A DNA stretch of 64,000 nucleotides, taken from contig JAGZDD010000001.1 of NCBI GenBank assembly GCA_018369015.1, forward strand, positions 1-64,000, in the 5' to 3' direction. Of this stretch, positions 54,534-63,266 are shown in pieces. Every line of letters starts with the position of its first letter. Position 1 is the first letter of the stretch. This DNA is from Clostridiales bacterium (GTDB taxonomy: Bacteria; Bacillota; Clostridia; Lachnospirales; Lachnospiraceae). The notes under the pieces are model-generated. The model ran no database searches. It was not told the DNA's origin and was given only the letters and a program-made list of their open reading frames with translations. Position numbers and translations under genes: made by a program.

Positions 54534-55883
54534 ATGAAAAAGAGAAGGTATGGGTTATTGTGTACAAAGGGCCGGATTCTGTGGGATGTCATCCTTATGG
54601 GGCTGATCGCTGTATTGTCCTGTTTGCTGCCGTTTTCCAGCTATGTTTATAAAAATATACGTCTGTCCATTGGTGGTTTTGATTATCTTACAGGAATACA
54701 GATTGCCGGGGGAAAGGTTACAATTTCCCCCACTTTATGGATTTTGGCCATTCTTATATTAATGGCAGCAGTAGTTATGCTTGCGCTCCTTTTTCCTAAA
54801 ATAAAAAAGGTACAATACAGTGGATTTCTTTTGTTAATTCTTTCGTGCCTGGCCTTAGTCTTTTGCGGAATTTTTCTGTCCGGGATTAAGGAGGCGCTAA
54901 AGCGGGCAGGAAGCCCCAAAATCGAATATGGAATTTTTATACTTACAGGAATCATTCTACTGATGATTTTGCGTTCTTTCCATATCCTATATAGAGAAAA
55001 AGTCATCTCCGTTTTACATTTCATGGTCATTCCTGGAATGATCTATTTTCTTGTTAATAACTATTTTCCAATGCTCGGTATGTTTATTGCATTTAAGGAC
55101 ATTGATTTTTCAAAGGGGATATGGGCCAGCGACTGGGTTGGATTTAAAAATTTTGAATATCTTTTTGCTACCGGCGACGCCTGGATTATGATAAGGAATA
55201 CAGTTTCATATAACTTGTGTTTCATCGTGCTCGGTACAATGATGGGTGTTACCTCAGGTATTATGCTCAATGAAGTTATTTTCAAAAAAATGAAAAAATT
55301 CTATCAGACAAGCATTTTATTGCCGCAGCTTATTTCAATTATTATTATCGCCTACATTGTATATGCATTTTTGAGCAATGAATCCGGATTAATTAATGGG
55401 CTGCTTGGAGAAGGGAACGAAATTAATTTTTATAATACACGTATTTATTGGCCTTTTATTCTTGTATTTGTTTATATATGGAAAAGTGTTGGGTACTCGT
55501 CGATTATTTATTTATCTTCTATTGTAGGAATTGACAACAGCCTTTTTGAAGCCGCACGGGTGGACGGCGCTAATAAAATGAAGCAGATTTTTCTTATAAC
55601 AATCCCGTTAATCCGTCCCACAATTATTACAATGGTGCTGTTAAATGTGGGAAAAATTTTTTACTCGGATTTTGGGTTGTTTTTACAAGTACCCATGAAC
55701 TCGGGCAGTTTGTTTCCTGTAACACAGACGATTGATACGTATGTTTATCGAAGCCTGCTGACACTTAATGATATTGCTTTATCATCAGCGGCCAGTGTGT
55801 TCCAGTCGATTGTTGGATTTGCGGTTGTCCTTCTGGCCAATGGTATTGTAAGAAAGATCGACCGGGAAAATGCGCTGTTTTAA
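54534..55883 (+). CDS. ABC importer permease with extra N-terminal membrane domain (locus 3)
   Basis: The C-terminal portion (from about residue 165) is an LplB-type permease with VIPGMIYFLVNNYFPMLGMF and the EAA motif FEAARVDGANKMKQIFLITI followed by PLIRPT. Before it comes an added region of about 165 residues. This holds four predicted hydrophobic helices (near residues 18-38, 68-88, 97-117 and 135-152) and an outside segment NIRLSIGGFDYLTGIQIAGG between the first two. The equivalent permease at 37846 lacks this part. The extension could bind the lipoprotein or regulate transport. ATG 54534 follows GTGGGGTG. Confidence 0.9.
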   Translation: MKKRRYGLLCTKGRILWDVILMGLIAVLSCLLPFSSYVYKNIRLSIGGFDYLTGIQIAGGKVTISPTLWILAILILMAAVVMLALLFPKIKKVQYSGFLLLILSCLALVFCGIFLSGIKEALKRAGSPKIEYGIFILTGIILLMILRSFHILYREKVISVLHFMVIPGMIYFLVNNYFPMLGMFIAFKDIDFSKGIWASDWVGFKNFEYLFATGDAWIMIRNTVSYNLCFIVLGTMMGVTSGIMLNEVIFKKMKKFYQTSILLPQLISIIIIAYIVYAFLSNESGLINGLLGEGNEINFYNTRIYWPFILVFVYIWKSVGYSSIIYLSSIVGIDNSLFEAARVDGANKMKQIFLITIPLIRPTIITMVLLNVGKIFYSDFGLFLQVPMNSGSLFPVTQTIDTYVYRSLLTLNDIALSSAASVFQSIVGFAVVLLANGIVRKIDRENALF

Positions 55884-55952
55884 ATATGGCAGAAGGCTGC
55901 TGTTTTTCCTATATAAAAGATTTATGCCAAAATCGTTCAGGGAGGGATTTAT

Positions 55953-56852
55953 ATGGAATCCGGTATTATGAGCAGGGGAGATAAAGTCTTTCAGATGATA
56001 ATCAATGTTATACTTATGCTGATGTCCTTAGCAGCAATTCTGCCGTTTATTTTATTAATAATGGCATCGATAACGGACGAGAGCGTTCTTTTATCCGAAG
56101 GGTATTCGTTTTTTCCAAGCGTTTTCAGCAGCTATGCTTATACGTATTTGTTTGAAACGAATGGTTTGAGCGTTTTAAAAAGCTACGGGATTACATTTTT
56201 TGTTACCGCAGCAGGTACGGGGCTGAGCCTGCTTATCGGGCCAATGCTTGCTTATCCATTATCAAGGGCAGATTTCAAAGGAAGAAAAGGGATCAGCTTC
56301 TACGTGTTTTTTACAATGCTTTTTAATGGCGGCCTTGTACCTTCGTATATTATGTGGACTCAGATTTTCCATATCAAAAATACAATTTTTGCTCTTATTT
56401 TTCCGACGCTTTTGCTGACAGGCTTTAATATTATGCTTCTTCGCAGTAATTTTAAGTCTAATATTCATCCAGCTCTTTTAGAAGCGGCGAAAATCGATGG
56501 AGCCGGAGAACTGCGCATTTATTTTAAAATTGTTCTGCCCCTGTCGCTTCCGATTATGGCGACCATTGGGCTTATGGTTGGAATTGCTTATTGGAACGAC
56601 TGGATCAATGGGCTTTATTATGTCAGCGATGCCAAGCTTTACAGCTTGCAGCAGCTATTAAATAATATTTTGAGAAATATACAGGCATTAGGCTCTCTTG
56701 GGTCTGCGTCAGGCGTAGATGCCTCGTCCATCCCGGGGCAAAGTATACGAATGGCCATGGCGGTCATCGGCGTTGTTCCAATACTGCTTGTTTATCCGTT
56801 TTTTCAGAAATGGTTTATTAAAGGGATTTCTTTGGGCGGGGTGAAGGAATAG
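55953..56852 (+). CDS. ABC importer permease, YtcP/AraQ type (locus 3)
   Basis: This 299-residue permease is the second channel half of the locus 3 importer. The first helix is IINVILMLMSLAAILPFILL, then the SITDES(V) loop; the EAA motif is LLEAAKIDGAGELRIYFKIV followed by LPLSLPI. The C-terminus ends WFIKGISLGGVKE. A hairpin at 56888-56920 ends the operon. As in locus 2, no ATPase gene is present. Confidence 0.93.
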   Translation: MESGIMSRGDKVFQMIINVILMLMSLAAILPFILLIMASITDESVLLSEGYSFFPSVFSSYAYTYLFETNGLSVLKSYGITFFVTAAGTGLSLLIGPMLAYPLSRADFKGRKGISFYVFFTMLFNGGLVPSYIMWTQIFHIKNTIFALIFPTLLLTGFNIMLLRSNFKSNIHPALLEAAKIDGAGELRIYFKIVLPLSLPIMATIGLMVGIAYWNDWINGLYYVSDAKLYSLQQLLNNILRNIQALGSLGSASGVDASSIPGQSIRMAMAVIGVVPILLVYPFFQKWFIKGISLGGVKE

Positions 56853-56887
56853 AATAACATGGTACGGATGTGAGCAAATTATAATAA

Positions 56888-56920
56888 CGGCGGCAGGAAC
56901 AAATCCCAGCCGCCTTTTTA
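56888..56920. terminator. Terminator after locus 3
   Basis: GGCGGC (56889-56894) and GCCGCC (56909-56914) form a stem followed by TTTTTA. It lies between the importer operon and the convergent membrane-protein gene. Confidence 0.65.
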
Positions 56921-56930
56921 TGGCATCCGC

Positions 56931-57602
56931 TTATTCTTCCCCAATCATCGTCAGCCCCCAGCTTTGCCAATCCCAATAGGTTTCCCTTCCGGAAACCTCC
57001 GTAATATGCAGGCGCTTTGTTTCGTCAAAATCAAAGGCGGCAGCGTCCATGCCAATATCTGACGCCATCCAGAGCGGATGGATTTCACCGTCGCGCCATT
57101 CATAAATATAAATATGCTGGCTCCATTTCTTTTCATCCTTTTCCACCCAGAATGGCCGGGCATTGCCGTAGCGGCCAATGCGCCAGCACAAAAGAAGCAA
57201 TTCATTTTTTCTGTCGTGATTAATGTCGCACCACAAAAAATCCTGGACTAAAATATCGCCGGGGCTTTCCCAGGCATCAGAGCCGTCCTTTTGCACTTCC
57301 AGCCGCCTGTTTTTTAAAACAATAGCTTCCGGTTCCGCGCCGCGGCTACCGTCTGAAATATCAGCGCTGCCGTCACTGCTGCCGCGGGCATGATCCGTAT
57401 TACCTGCGGCAGCGTTCTGTGTATGTTTGAGATTCAGCGTTTTTTCCTCCCACACAATCCATTTTGGGAGAAATGCGCCTTTGCTCCATGCGAAGAAAAC
57501 AACGGCGGCAGCCAGGGCTGCCGCCGCTATTAATACGAATATCCACCACAGCTTTCGCAATTTGCGGCGCGAAGGCTTACTATGCTTAATAACGGTATTC
57601 AT
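56931..57602 (-). CDS. Membrane-anchored protein of unknown function
   Basis: This 223-residue protein starts at ATG 57602, overlapping the end of the upstream gene by 17 bp; the frame extends further upstream inside that gene. A basic N-terminus (KHSKPSRRKLRKLWW) precedes one hydrophobic helix (FVLIAAAALAAAVVFFAW), then a Ser/Gly/Asp-rich linker. An outside domain of about 120 residues contains DFLWCDINHDRKNELLLLCW, whose D-x-N-x-D pattern resembles a calcium-type repeat in integrin-like proteins. No family is recognised. Overlap with the next gene suggests joint function. Confidence 0.75.
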   Translation of the reverse strand: MNTVIKHSKPSRRKLRKLWWIFVLIAAAALAAAVVFFAWSKGAFLPKWIVWEEKTLNLKHTQNAAAGNTDHARGSSDGSADISDGSRGAEPEAIVLKNRRLEVQKDGSDAWESPGDILVQDFLWCDINHDRKNELLLLCWRIGRYGNARPFWVEKDEKKWSQHIYIYEWRDGEIHPLWMASDIGMDAAAFDFDETKRLHITEVSGRETYWDWQSWGLTMIGEE

Positions 57603-60285
57603 AGCGGTAGGATTGTGTCCATTCCGGCTGGTCAACGGCTGTATCGTAGCTGTAGGTGCCATCGTCAGTCACGGAAATACCCATCATTTGGCGCCATGTA
57701 TCATCAGTCATACGTTCGGAAATTGGCTGCTCAAACTGATAGAAGGAGTAAACAGCGCCGACACAAATATGAAGCTCGCCGTCGATAGGTACAACGACAT
57801 AAATCGTTGAAGGATTTCCGGTGCCAACCTCAAGGCAGGTGCCGTTGGGATCTGTTGCAATATCGGTGACAATTGCGGCCGGGAAGTCGCCGGAGGTGAT
57901 ATTTTCGCCTTCATCCTTAAACGCTTCCAGCCAGAAATGCTCAAGGTTTCCACCATAATTACGGATCAGGTCGTATTCCTCGTCGGTCAGCAATGTATTT
58001 GATAATTCCTTTTCAGACATTGTCAGGAATTGGCTGGCCATTTCACCGAGGCGGCTGAGGTTTGTTTCGTCCTCGGTGCTTAAAAGACCGTAAGCCTTTA
58101 ATCCCTCCGCTGTTTTTTGGGCAAGGTCGGCAAATCTTTTCCATACCTGAACCTCCGGTTCAACATATCCCCGGTCATCCCACTGGGGAAGCTCGCCGCC
58201 GCCCATTTCGGCCATAACCTGTTTTGCATAAAGAACCGTGTCGTGCTTTAATTCCGTGTAGCTTCCGGCAAAGGTTTCCAGATTCTTTTTGGACCATTCT
58301 GTGCTGCGCATAAAGCTCGGATAGCCTTCGCCCTTTTCTTCCAGAAGTGGCGTCAGCGTGTACAGCCAGCTTGAGTACAGGCTTGAATCCCAAAGCGTAT
58401 CCGGTGCGCTGCTTAAGCCGCTGCGCAGCTTTTCCATATTTTCAGAATAATTTTGATAATTTGTTTCTTCCTGGCTTTCAAGAATCGAATAGGCTGTATC
58501 TGAGCCAAGGGCGGCGGCTACGTCCAAAGTATCCGGAAGCATACGTTTATTTCCGCTGCTGTCGGGCTGCACATTTTCATAAATGAGCTGCTGGAAAATC
58601 GCAGCGTCGATTGTGAAGCGCTGGCCCATAAAACGGAAGCCCTTATTTTCTTCAGTAGAAGACGTTGTAGGGTCATTGTCATCCATTGTCGGAATTGAGT
58701 TGATGGCCGGTGGGTTCATGGCTGCGGTTAATGACCGGAATTTGTTCCAGGCCTCCGTATTCCCTATAAGGACGGAAATGTCTGAAACAGAGCCATAGGC
58801 CGCTTCAATAGCAGGGAGATATTCATAGTAGCTTAAATCATCGCTTGCCCCGGCAAAGAAGGAAGTTACCGTGTAAATCGATTCCCAGCTGCTTAAAGTA
58901 TCGCCATTCATGGCAAGGGTCATAAGTACGGCGCACCGTTCTAATTCTTCGCTGGACTGGACAAAACCGATCTGCCCGTACCACATCATTGCCCGGAAAT
59001 AACTTTCCAACTGCTCATCTCCGGAGTAGTAGCCTCTTGGAGTAAACTGGGAATAGTCAATCATTGTTCCTGTAAGTACAGATTCAGTAATGCCAGAAGC
59101 GCTCATAATATTGGAAAGCTCTGACGAAACAATATCCGCCACTTCACCGGGAGGTGTGATACTGGAATCCTGAAGGCTGGCGCCAATGGCAAAAAAGGCC
59201 ATATTTTTTAGCGCGGCGCTTTCCCATTCAGAACCTTGTAAAGCACGATATTGCTGTCCGCTTTGATCGAGCATTGCCATACTCAGATTTGAAAGTTCAC
59301 TGGCAATATAATTTTTTTCAGTATTTTTCATTAAATAACTGAAATATAAATGATAGGTGTGCATCATGGAATCCACGGTGACAAAATTAGGGGTCAGGCT
59401 GTACCTGTTTTGCTCATATGTTTCAAAAAACTCTTTATTGTAACCGGAAGTTACATAAAATAAATTTTCTGAAAGCAGCCGGGCCTGTTCGCTTCCGGGT
59501 TCAAGATAAAATTGATCCCGGTTGTATACATTGCTCAGATCGGATTCAACGGTATAATCTCCGACAGATGGAGTAACAGAAGCGCTCTCATTGCCTTCGG
59601 TATTTCCGGTGTCTGAGGTTCCAGTGGCGTCTGCGCTGCCGTCAGTGCCTCCGAAAAACGGACGGGTCAGAGGTGTGACGGCTGTATTGCCGGAGCCATC
59701 GCCGGACGAACTGTTGCCCGATGAATTGCTGCTGTCAGAGCCGTCGCCTGCAGGGGTATTCCCGCCATTTGTACCGGAACCATCGGCCTGTACATCAGAA
59801 CTGCCGCCCAAAGCTGCGATTTGCTGAGAAATTTCTTCTTTTTCCGTATCATCCATGTCTGCTTTGTCCATGGCTTTTTGAAGAATATTAGCTGCGCTTG
59901 TTTTATCGCCCATTTTTTCATAAACATCAGCGAGTTTGACATAGGCTTCTTTGTTCTTTGGCGCAGCGTCAATAGCATTTAAAAATGCCTCCTCGGCCTG
60001 TCCGTAATCAAGTTCGTTTAAAAATGCCTGCCCTTCTTCCATAAATTTGGCATACTTTTCAGAATTATTGCTGCCGCCAAGACCGACGACAATGATGACT
60101 ACAGCAATAGCGATTGCAGCGACCAAACATCCGGCGGCTATTCCTATAGCCATAATTCCTTTCTTTTTCTTTTCTGGTTCCCGGTTAGAAGAGCCGTTCG
60201 GGGCTTGCTGCTCTACCGGATAACCGCAGGCTGGACAAAATTTTTCATCGTCATTTAATTTGTTTCCACAGTTAACGCAAAAAAT
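57586..60285 (-). CDS. Zinc-ribbon, TPR and DUF3160 membrane protein
   Basis: This large protein (about 899 residues) begins with a zinc ribbon (CVNCGNKLNDDEKFCPACGY), then one membrane helix (GIAAGCLVAAIAIAVVIIVV), TPR-like repeats (FLNELDYGQAEEAFLNAIDA) and a long Ser/Gly/Asn linker. The remainder (from about residue 265) matches the DUF3160 family, with TVDSMMHTYHLYFSYLMK. Its function is unknown. The chosen start is an ATT at 60285 with GGGAGAGGG upstream, since the family usually begins right at this ribbon. The only in-frame ATG upstream (60351) lies inside a palindromic element without a ribosome site. Confidence 0.82.
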   Translation of the reverse strand: MFCVNCGNKLNDDEKFCPACGYPVEQQAPNGSSNREPEKKKKGIMAIGIAAGCLVAAIAIAVVIIVVGLGGSNNSEKYAKFMEEGQAFLNELDYGQAEEAFLNAIDAAPKNKEAYVKLADVYEKMGDKTSAANILQKAMDKADMDDTEKEEISQQIAALGGSSDVQADGSGTNGGNTPAGDGSDSSNSSGNSSSGDGSGNTAVTPLTRPFFGGTDGSADATGTSDTGNTEGNESASVTPSVGDYTVESDLSNVYNRDQFYLEPGSEQARLLSENLFYVTSGYNKEFFETYEQNRYSLTPNFVTVDSMMHTYHLYFSYLMKNTEKNYIASELSNLSMAMLDQSGQQYRALQGSEWESAALKNMAFFAIGASLQDSSITPPGEVADIVSSELSNIMSASGITESVLTGTMIDYSQFTPRGYYSGDEQLESYFRAMMWYGQIGFVQSSEELERCAVLMTLAMNGDTLSSWESIYTVTSFFAGASDDLSYYEYLPAIEAAYGSVSDISVLIGNTEAWNKFRSLTAAMNPPAINSIPTMDDNDPTTSSTEENKGFRFMGQRFTIDAAIFQQLIYENVQPDSSGNKRMLPDTLDVAAALGSDTAYSILESQEETNYQNYSENMEKLRSGLSSAPDTLWDSSLYSSWLYTLTPLLEEKGEGYPSFMRSTEWSKKNLETFAGSYTELKHDTVLYAKQVMAEMGGGELPQWDDRGYVEPEVQVWKRFADLAQKTAEGLKAYGLLSTEDETNLSRLGEMASQFLTMSEKELSNTLLTDEEYDLIRNYGGNLEHFWLEAFKDEGENITSGDFPAAIVTDIATDPNGTCLEVGTGNPSTIYVVVPIDGELHICVGAVYSFYQFEQPISERMTDDTWRQMMGISVTDDGTYSYDTAVDQPEWTQSYRYEYRY

Positions 60286-60336
60286 GGTTTCCCTCTCCCT
60301 TCGTATTTGCTTGATGCCCCGTATATCGTAACGATT

Positions 60337-60365
60337 GTAACAGTTCAGCATGGCTGAATCGTTAC
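60337..60365. repeat. Hairpin element, GTAACAGTTCAGC family
   Basis: Arms GTAACAGTTCAGC (60337-60349) and GCTGAATCGTTAC (60353-60365), with one mismatch and loop ATG, match the core at 15814-15848. A half copy (GTAACAGTTCAGC) recurs at 60450. Confidence 0.7.
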
Positions 60366-60503
60366 TGCATATCTGATCGGGGTATTTAATTTATTTTATC
60401 AAAAAGCAATTTCTATGTCAAAAAAATCCTAAAGGGCTGCCGTCCATATGTAACAGTTCAGCTGGTGCCATTCGCCAAGCTGTGGATCGTAACGAAATGT
60501 TAC

Positions 60504-60960
60504 TTATAACCTCCAGGATTTGACTCTTGTACCAATCACCTGGACAGGCATAGGCAAGGCGGTGACAGTGCTGTTGCCGCAAGTTTTGTAGTAATATTCT
60601 CCATTATATGAAAGGCAGTAATGAGGACGCCGTTCCCAATTGTCCGTCTTTGTCTGAAATGATCCAGTGCAGAGGAGCTATGGATTTTGTAATAGAATCT
60701 GAGACGCCAATCATCGTTATGGCTTTTAGAAGCGCGGCTGACTGTGGAACGCAGGCGCACTGCCCGAGTAAAAAATTAACAAGCTTGAGTGCGGCGATTG
60801 GAAATTTTCCTTCGCTTTTTTCGGGTATGGGGTCATAAACTGCATATCCGGGAAAATACAGCGCAGCGGCGCAAAAACCTCTGTCATTAACGCCGCCGGC
60901 CAAAATAACAATCCCCATGGGGAGCTTGAAAATAAAGCGCGGTATATAAAGTGATTCAGC
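60504..60960 (-). pseudogene. Decayed choloylglycine-hydrolase/penicillin-acylase-like gene
   Basis: One minus frame contains GGVNDRGFCAAALYFPGYAV, then FPIAALKLVNFLLGQCACVP and SIAPLHWIISDKDGQ, which match the middle of linear amide C-N hydrolases (bile salt hydrolase, penicillin V acylase). The frame then breaks at about 60610. A second frame gives YNGEYYYKTCGNSTVTALPM and a stop at 60504, resembling the family C-terminus. The essential N-terminal cysteine nucleophile region and about half the protein are missing. The 60366-60503 stretch beyond it holds only the half repeat copy. Confidence 0.65.
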
Positions 60961-61882
60961 AATAGATTTTATAAAGCTCCTGTTTGACATAGTAGCTGGA
61001 TAATGCCATAGAAGCAAGCAGATCCGGTGTGCCGTCATCCTCAATAGATACCCAGCCTTTAAAACCGTATTTTTTCACAAGCTGCCACAGGCCTTTGAGA
61101 TCAAGGACGCCTTCGCCCGGCTCCCAGAACCAGCGCCAGCCATCATCGCGGATTTCAACATCTTTATCGTAGCGGATTTCATCAGGAACCGCAATGGATG
61201 CTGTATCTTTTAGATGAAAAGTGCAGATCCGGTCGTGGTAGGTTTCGTAAAATTTCAGCAGATCATCCCCCATAATAGCAATCTGAGCTGTGTCCAGACA
61301 GTAAAATACATAGTTTGGATCCGTAAGTTCAAGAAAATGATGATGATTTTCTTTATTTACCGCACAGAAAAATTCATTATGGATTCCAACCTTAATGCCC
61401 TTGGAAACGGCATAGCGCCCAATATCTGTAAGGACTTTTGCCGCGTTCTTTAACGCCTGTTCATCAAGCGGCCCCACGCCATAGTAGTTATTGGCAGGGC
61501 AAGTGTTTAAGTGCTGGCCGCCAAAGGCCGCGCACAAATCAACGGCGGCTTTTCCTGCCTCAAGCACTTCGTCGTATTTATCGGCCATGAAGGAATTGTC
61601 CGCGCCGTGGAACATTCCGCTGACAGTGATTCCATGGTCCGCAGCAAAATCTGTAAAATCCTTTGGAGTACCAAAAAGCTTTAAAATGTCCGCCACATCC
61701 CAGGGGGCGATTTCGATTCCGTCATAGCCGGCCGCCTTGTGATAGCGAAGTATCCGGTCCCAGTCGGAATAATAGGCAATGTTACTTTTATCTTCGTAAT
61801 AAAAATCCCTGAAATTATCGATTTGTTTATAGGGAATAGTTTTCCAGTGATTCATATGGGAAAGCTTTATGTTTTCGCACAT
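60956..61882 (-). CDS. Sugar phosphate isomerase/epimerase-type TIM-barrel protein
   Basis: This 308-residue protein starts at ATG 61882 behind AAAAGGAGGTC. Metal-ligand candidates are a full E-D-H-E set: E in GIHNEFFC, D in YCLDTAQIAI, H in CTFHLKDTAS and E in VSIEDDGT. The family includes inosose dehydratases and 3-keto-glucoside hydratases, so action on an oxidised sugar is likely. It lies 25 bp downstream of another member on the same strand and near a Gfo/Idh/MocA gene, a common grouping for oxidised-sugar breakdown. Confidence 0.85.
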   Translation of the reverse strand: MCENIKLSHMNHWKTIPYKQIDNFRDFYYEDKSNIAYYSDWDRILRYHKAAGYDGIEIAPWDVADILKLFGTPKDFTDFAADHGITVSGMFHGADNSFMADKYDEVLEAGKAAVDLCAAFGGQHLNTCPANNYYGVGPLDEQALKNAAKVLTDIGRYAVSKGIKVGIHNEFFCAVNKENHHHFLELTDPNYVFYCLDTAQIAIMGDDLLKFYETYHDRICTFHLKDTASIAVPDEIRYDKDVEIRDDGWRWFWEPGEGVLDLKGLWQLVKKYGFKGWVSIEDDGTPDLLASMALSSYYVKQELYKIYC

Positions 61883-61907
61883 AGTTGACCTCCTTTTGGC
61901 TAAAGCC

Positions 61908-62882
61908 TTATTTTGTATGCAGTGTGTGACCGATATAGTATCTGGCCCGTAAAAGGGAGCGGGGAAAATCCCGTGTCTGTTTCGCATTGACGATGACAGG
62001 CCCATGAAAGCCGGATTTTAAAAGCTGTTGATAAATTTCAGGAAATGCAACATTTCCCTGACCAAGATCTTTAAAAATCTGAGTAGCCTGGACGCATGGA
62101 AATTCTGGTGAAGGGCTGGCATAAACATTGTCATTATCAATAAATGCTGTATCGGAAAAATGGACGGTTCCAATGAGAGATCGATTATTTTTAATAAATT
62201 CAGAGGGATTTTCACCGGCAATTTGCAGCTGGGCGGTATCGGCATCTATGAGAACCGGGATGCCATTTAAATCCGACTGTATTTGTCTGACATAATCTAT
62301 GATTTTACTGCCGCGCAGCAGCCCCCAATATTCATTTTTAAGACATAAAGTGACATCGTTTTTTGCTGCGTCAGATGCAAGGCGGGCAATGACCTGTTTA
62401 TTTTTCTCAAGGAAGCGGTCAGCCCATGATTCGCTTTCACCGGACATGTTTTCCAGAGCCTTGATTGCTGCAATGGGCGGCGTTGCTGTTAAAATGAAAA
62501 ATTTTGTTCCTGCCTGCCTGCAAAAATCAATGGCTTCGGCGGCAAAATGTTCCATGGCGCCAAAGTACATATCGGCATTTCCGGAGCAGAACATGGATGG
62601 ATCCAGGTGAACGCTGGAAATCCCCTGTATACCTATATCTTTCAGCATATTCATATAATTTTTTACAGTTTTGAATTTTGTTGTAATAGAACGCAGCGTT
62701 CGTGGAATACCGGAACGTCCGCCAAAATCCCATTTAGGTTCATAAGGAATTTCAATATCTGTAAAGCCAGCCCCACAGATCAGTGTGTAGGCCTCGTCCC
62801 AATAGAATTTACATTCCCGCTGATTCCGGTTGGGGGCCTGGTTGTGCAGATCAATCATTTCCGTACTCAGGCAAAAGTTCAT
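61908..62882 (-). CDS. Sugar phosphate isomerase/epimerase-type TIM-barrel protein, last ligand changed
   Basis: This 324-residue member of the same fold has E in CLKNEYWGLL, D in VLIDADTAQ and H in GTVHFSDTAF. The final glutamate seen in relatives (IEDD or SEYEG) is replaced at GPVIVNAKQ. It may therefore bind metal differently, or form a heterodimer with the downstream gene product. It is divergent from the dehydrogenase at 63267, with promoter-like boxes for both in the gap. Confidence 0.83.
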   Translation of the reverse strand: MNFCLSTEMIDLHNQAPNRNQRECKFYWDEAYTLICGAGFTDIEIPYEPKWDFGGRSGIPRTLRSITTKFKTVKNYMNMLKDIGIQGISSVHLDPSMFCSGNADMYFGAMEHFAAEAIDFCRQAGTKFFILTATPPIAAIKALENMSGESESWADRFLEKNKQVIARLASDAAKNDVTLCLKNEYWGLLRGSKIIDYVRQIQSDLNGIPVLIDADTAQLQIAGENPSEFIKNNRSLIGTVHFSDTAFIDNDNVYASPSPEFPCVQATQIFKDLGQGNVAFPEIYQQLLKSGFHGPVIVNAKQTRDFPRSLLRARYYIGHTLHTK

Positions 62883-62948
62883 AAGAAAACCTCCTCGTAT
62901 AAATGATAGTACCCTTAACTTAGAAGGGGGTTAGTACAGTATGTTTTA

Positions 62949-62977
62949 AGAATAAGCGTTCAAACAGACAATGTCAA
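62949..62977 (-). promoter_or_regulatory. Promoter for the TIM-barrel gene pair
   Basis: On the minus strand TTGACA (62977-62972) and TATTCT (62954-62949) are 17 bp apart, about 65 bp before the start at 62882. Confidence 0.65.
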
Positions 62978-63018
62978 CACTTTTTGATAAATATTTTATA
63001 AAAGTTATATTAAAAAGA

Positions 63019-63047
63019 TTGACATTGGAAAAAATATTGTGTATTTT
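63019..63047 (+). promoter_or_regulatory. Promoter for the divergent Gfo/Idh/MocA gene
   Basis: TTGACA (63019-63024), 17-bp spacer and TATTTT (63042-63047) point toward 63267. The palindromic element at 63052 would lie in the transcribed leader. Confidence 0.6.
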
Positions 63048-63051
63048 GTTA

Positions 63052-63192
63052 GTAACCGTTCAGCCAGCCGGGAATGATGGGCTAAAAATCGTGTAAACAC
63101 GATTTTTAGCCTATTGCTCCCGGCTGAGGGAGAGCTAGATTATGAGCAAAGGCAGCCGCGAAGCGGCGGAAAGCACGTTAGCTGCGCAAATC
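63052..63192 (+). repeat. Composite palindromic element with tail module
   Basis: GTAACCGTTCAGCC (63052) opens the element. A nested hairpin follows: outer arms CAGCCGGGA/TCCCGGCTG (63065-63073, 63118-63126) and perfect 15-bp inner arms (63080-63094, 63097-63111). The tail GAGGGAG ... TATGAGCAA ... GCGGAAAGC (63127-63175) matches 12295-12350. CGTTAGCTGCGCAAATCC (63175-63192) is the reverse of a module in the 5310-5479 element. Confidence 0.65.
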
Positions 63193-63266
63193 CGATATGC
63201 ATGACTGGATAGCTGCTATTTGCCCGCTGTATGGCGAAAGCTTTATTACGTAAAGGAGTTAGAATT

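Noticed and set aside
60604..61044. A 146-codon minus-strand frame as an intact gene
   Set aside because: Only its middle matches the linear amide hydrolase family, the start overlaps the neighbouring isomerase gene, and the family's C-terminal part is in another frame; treated as a remnant.
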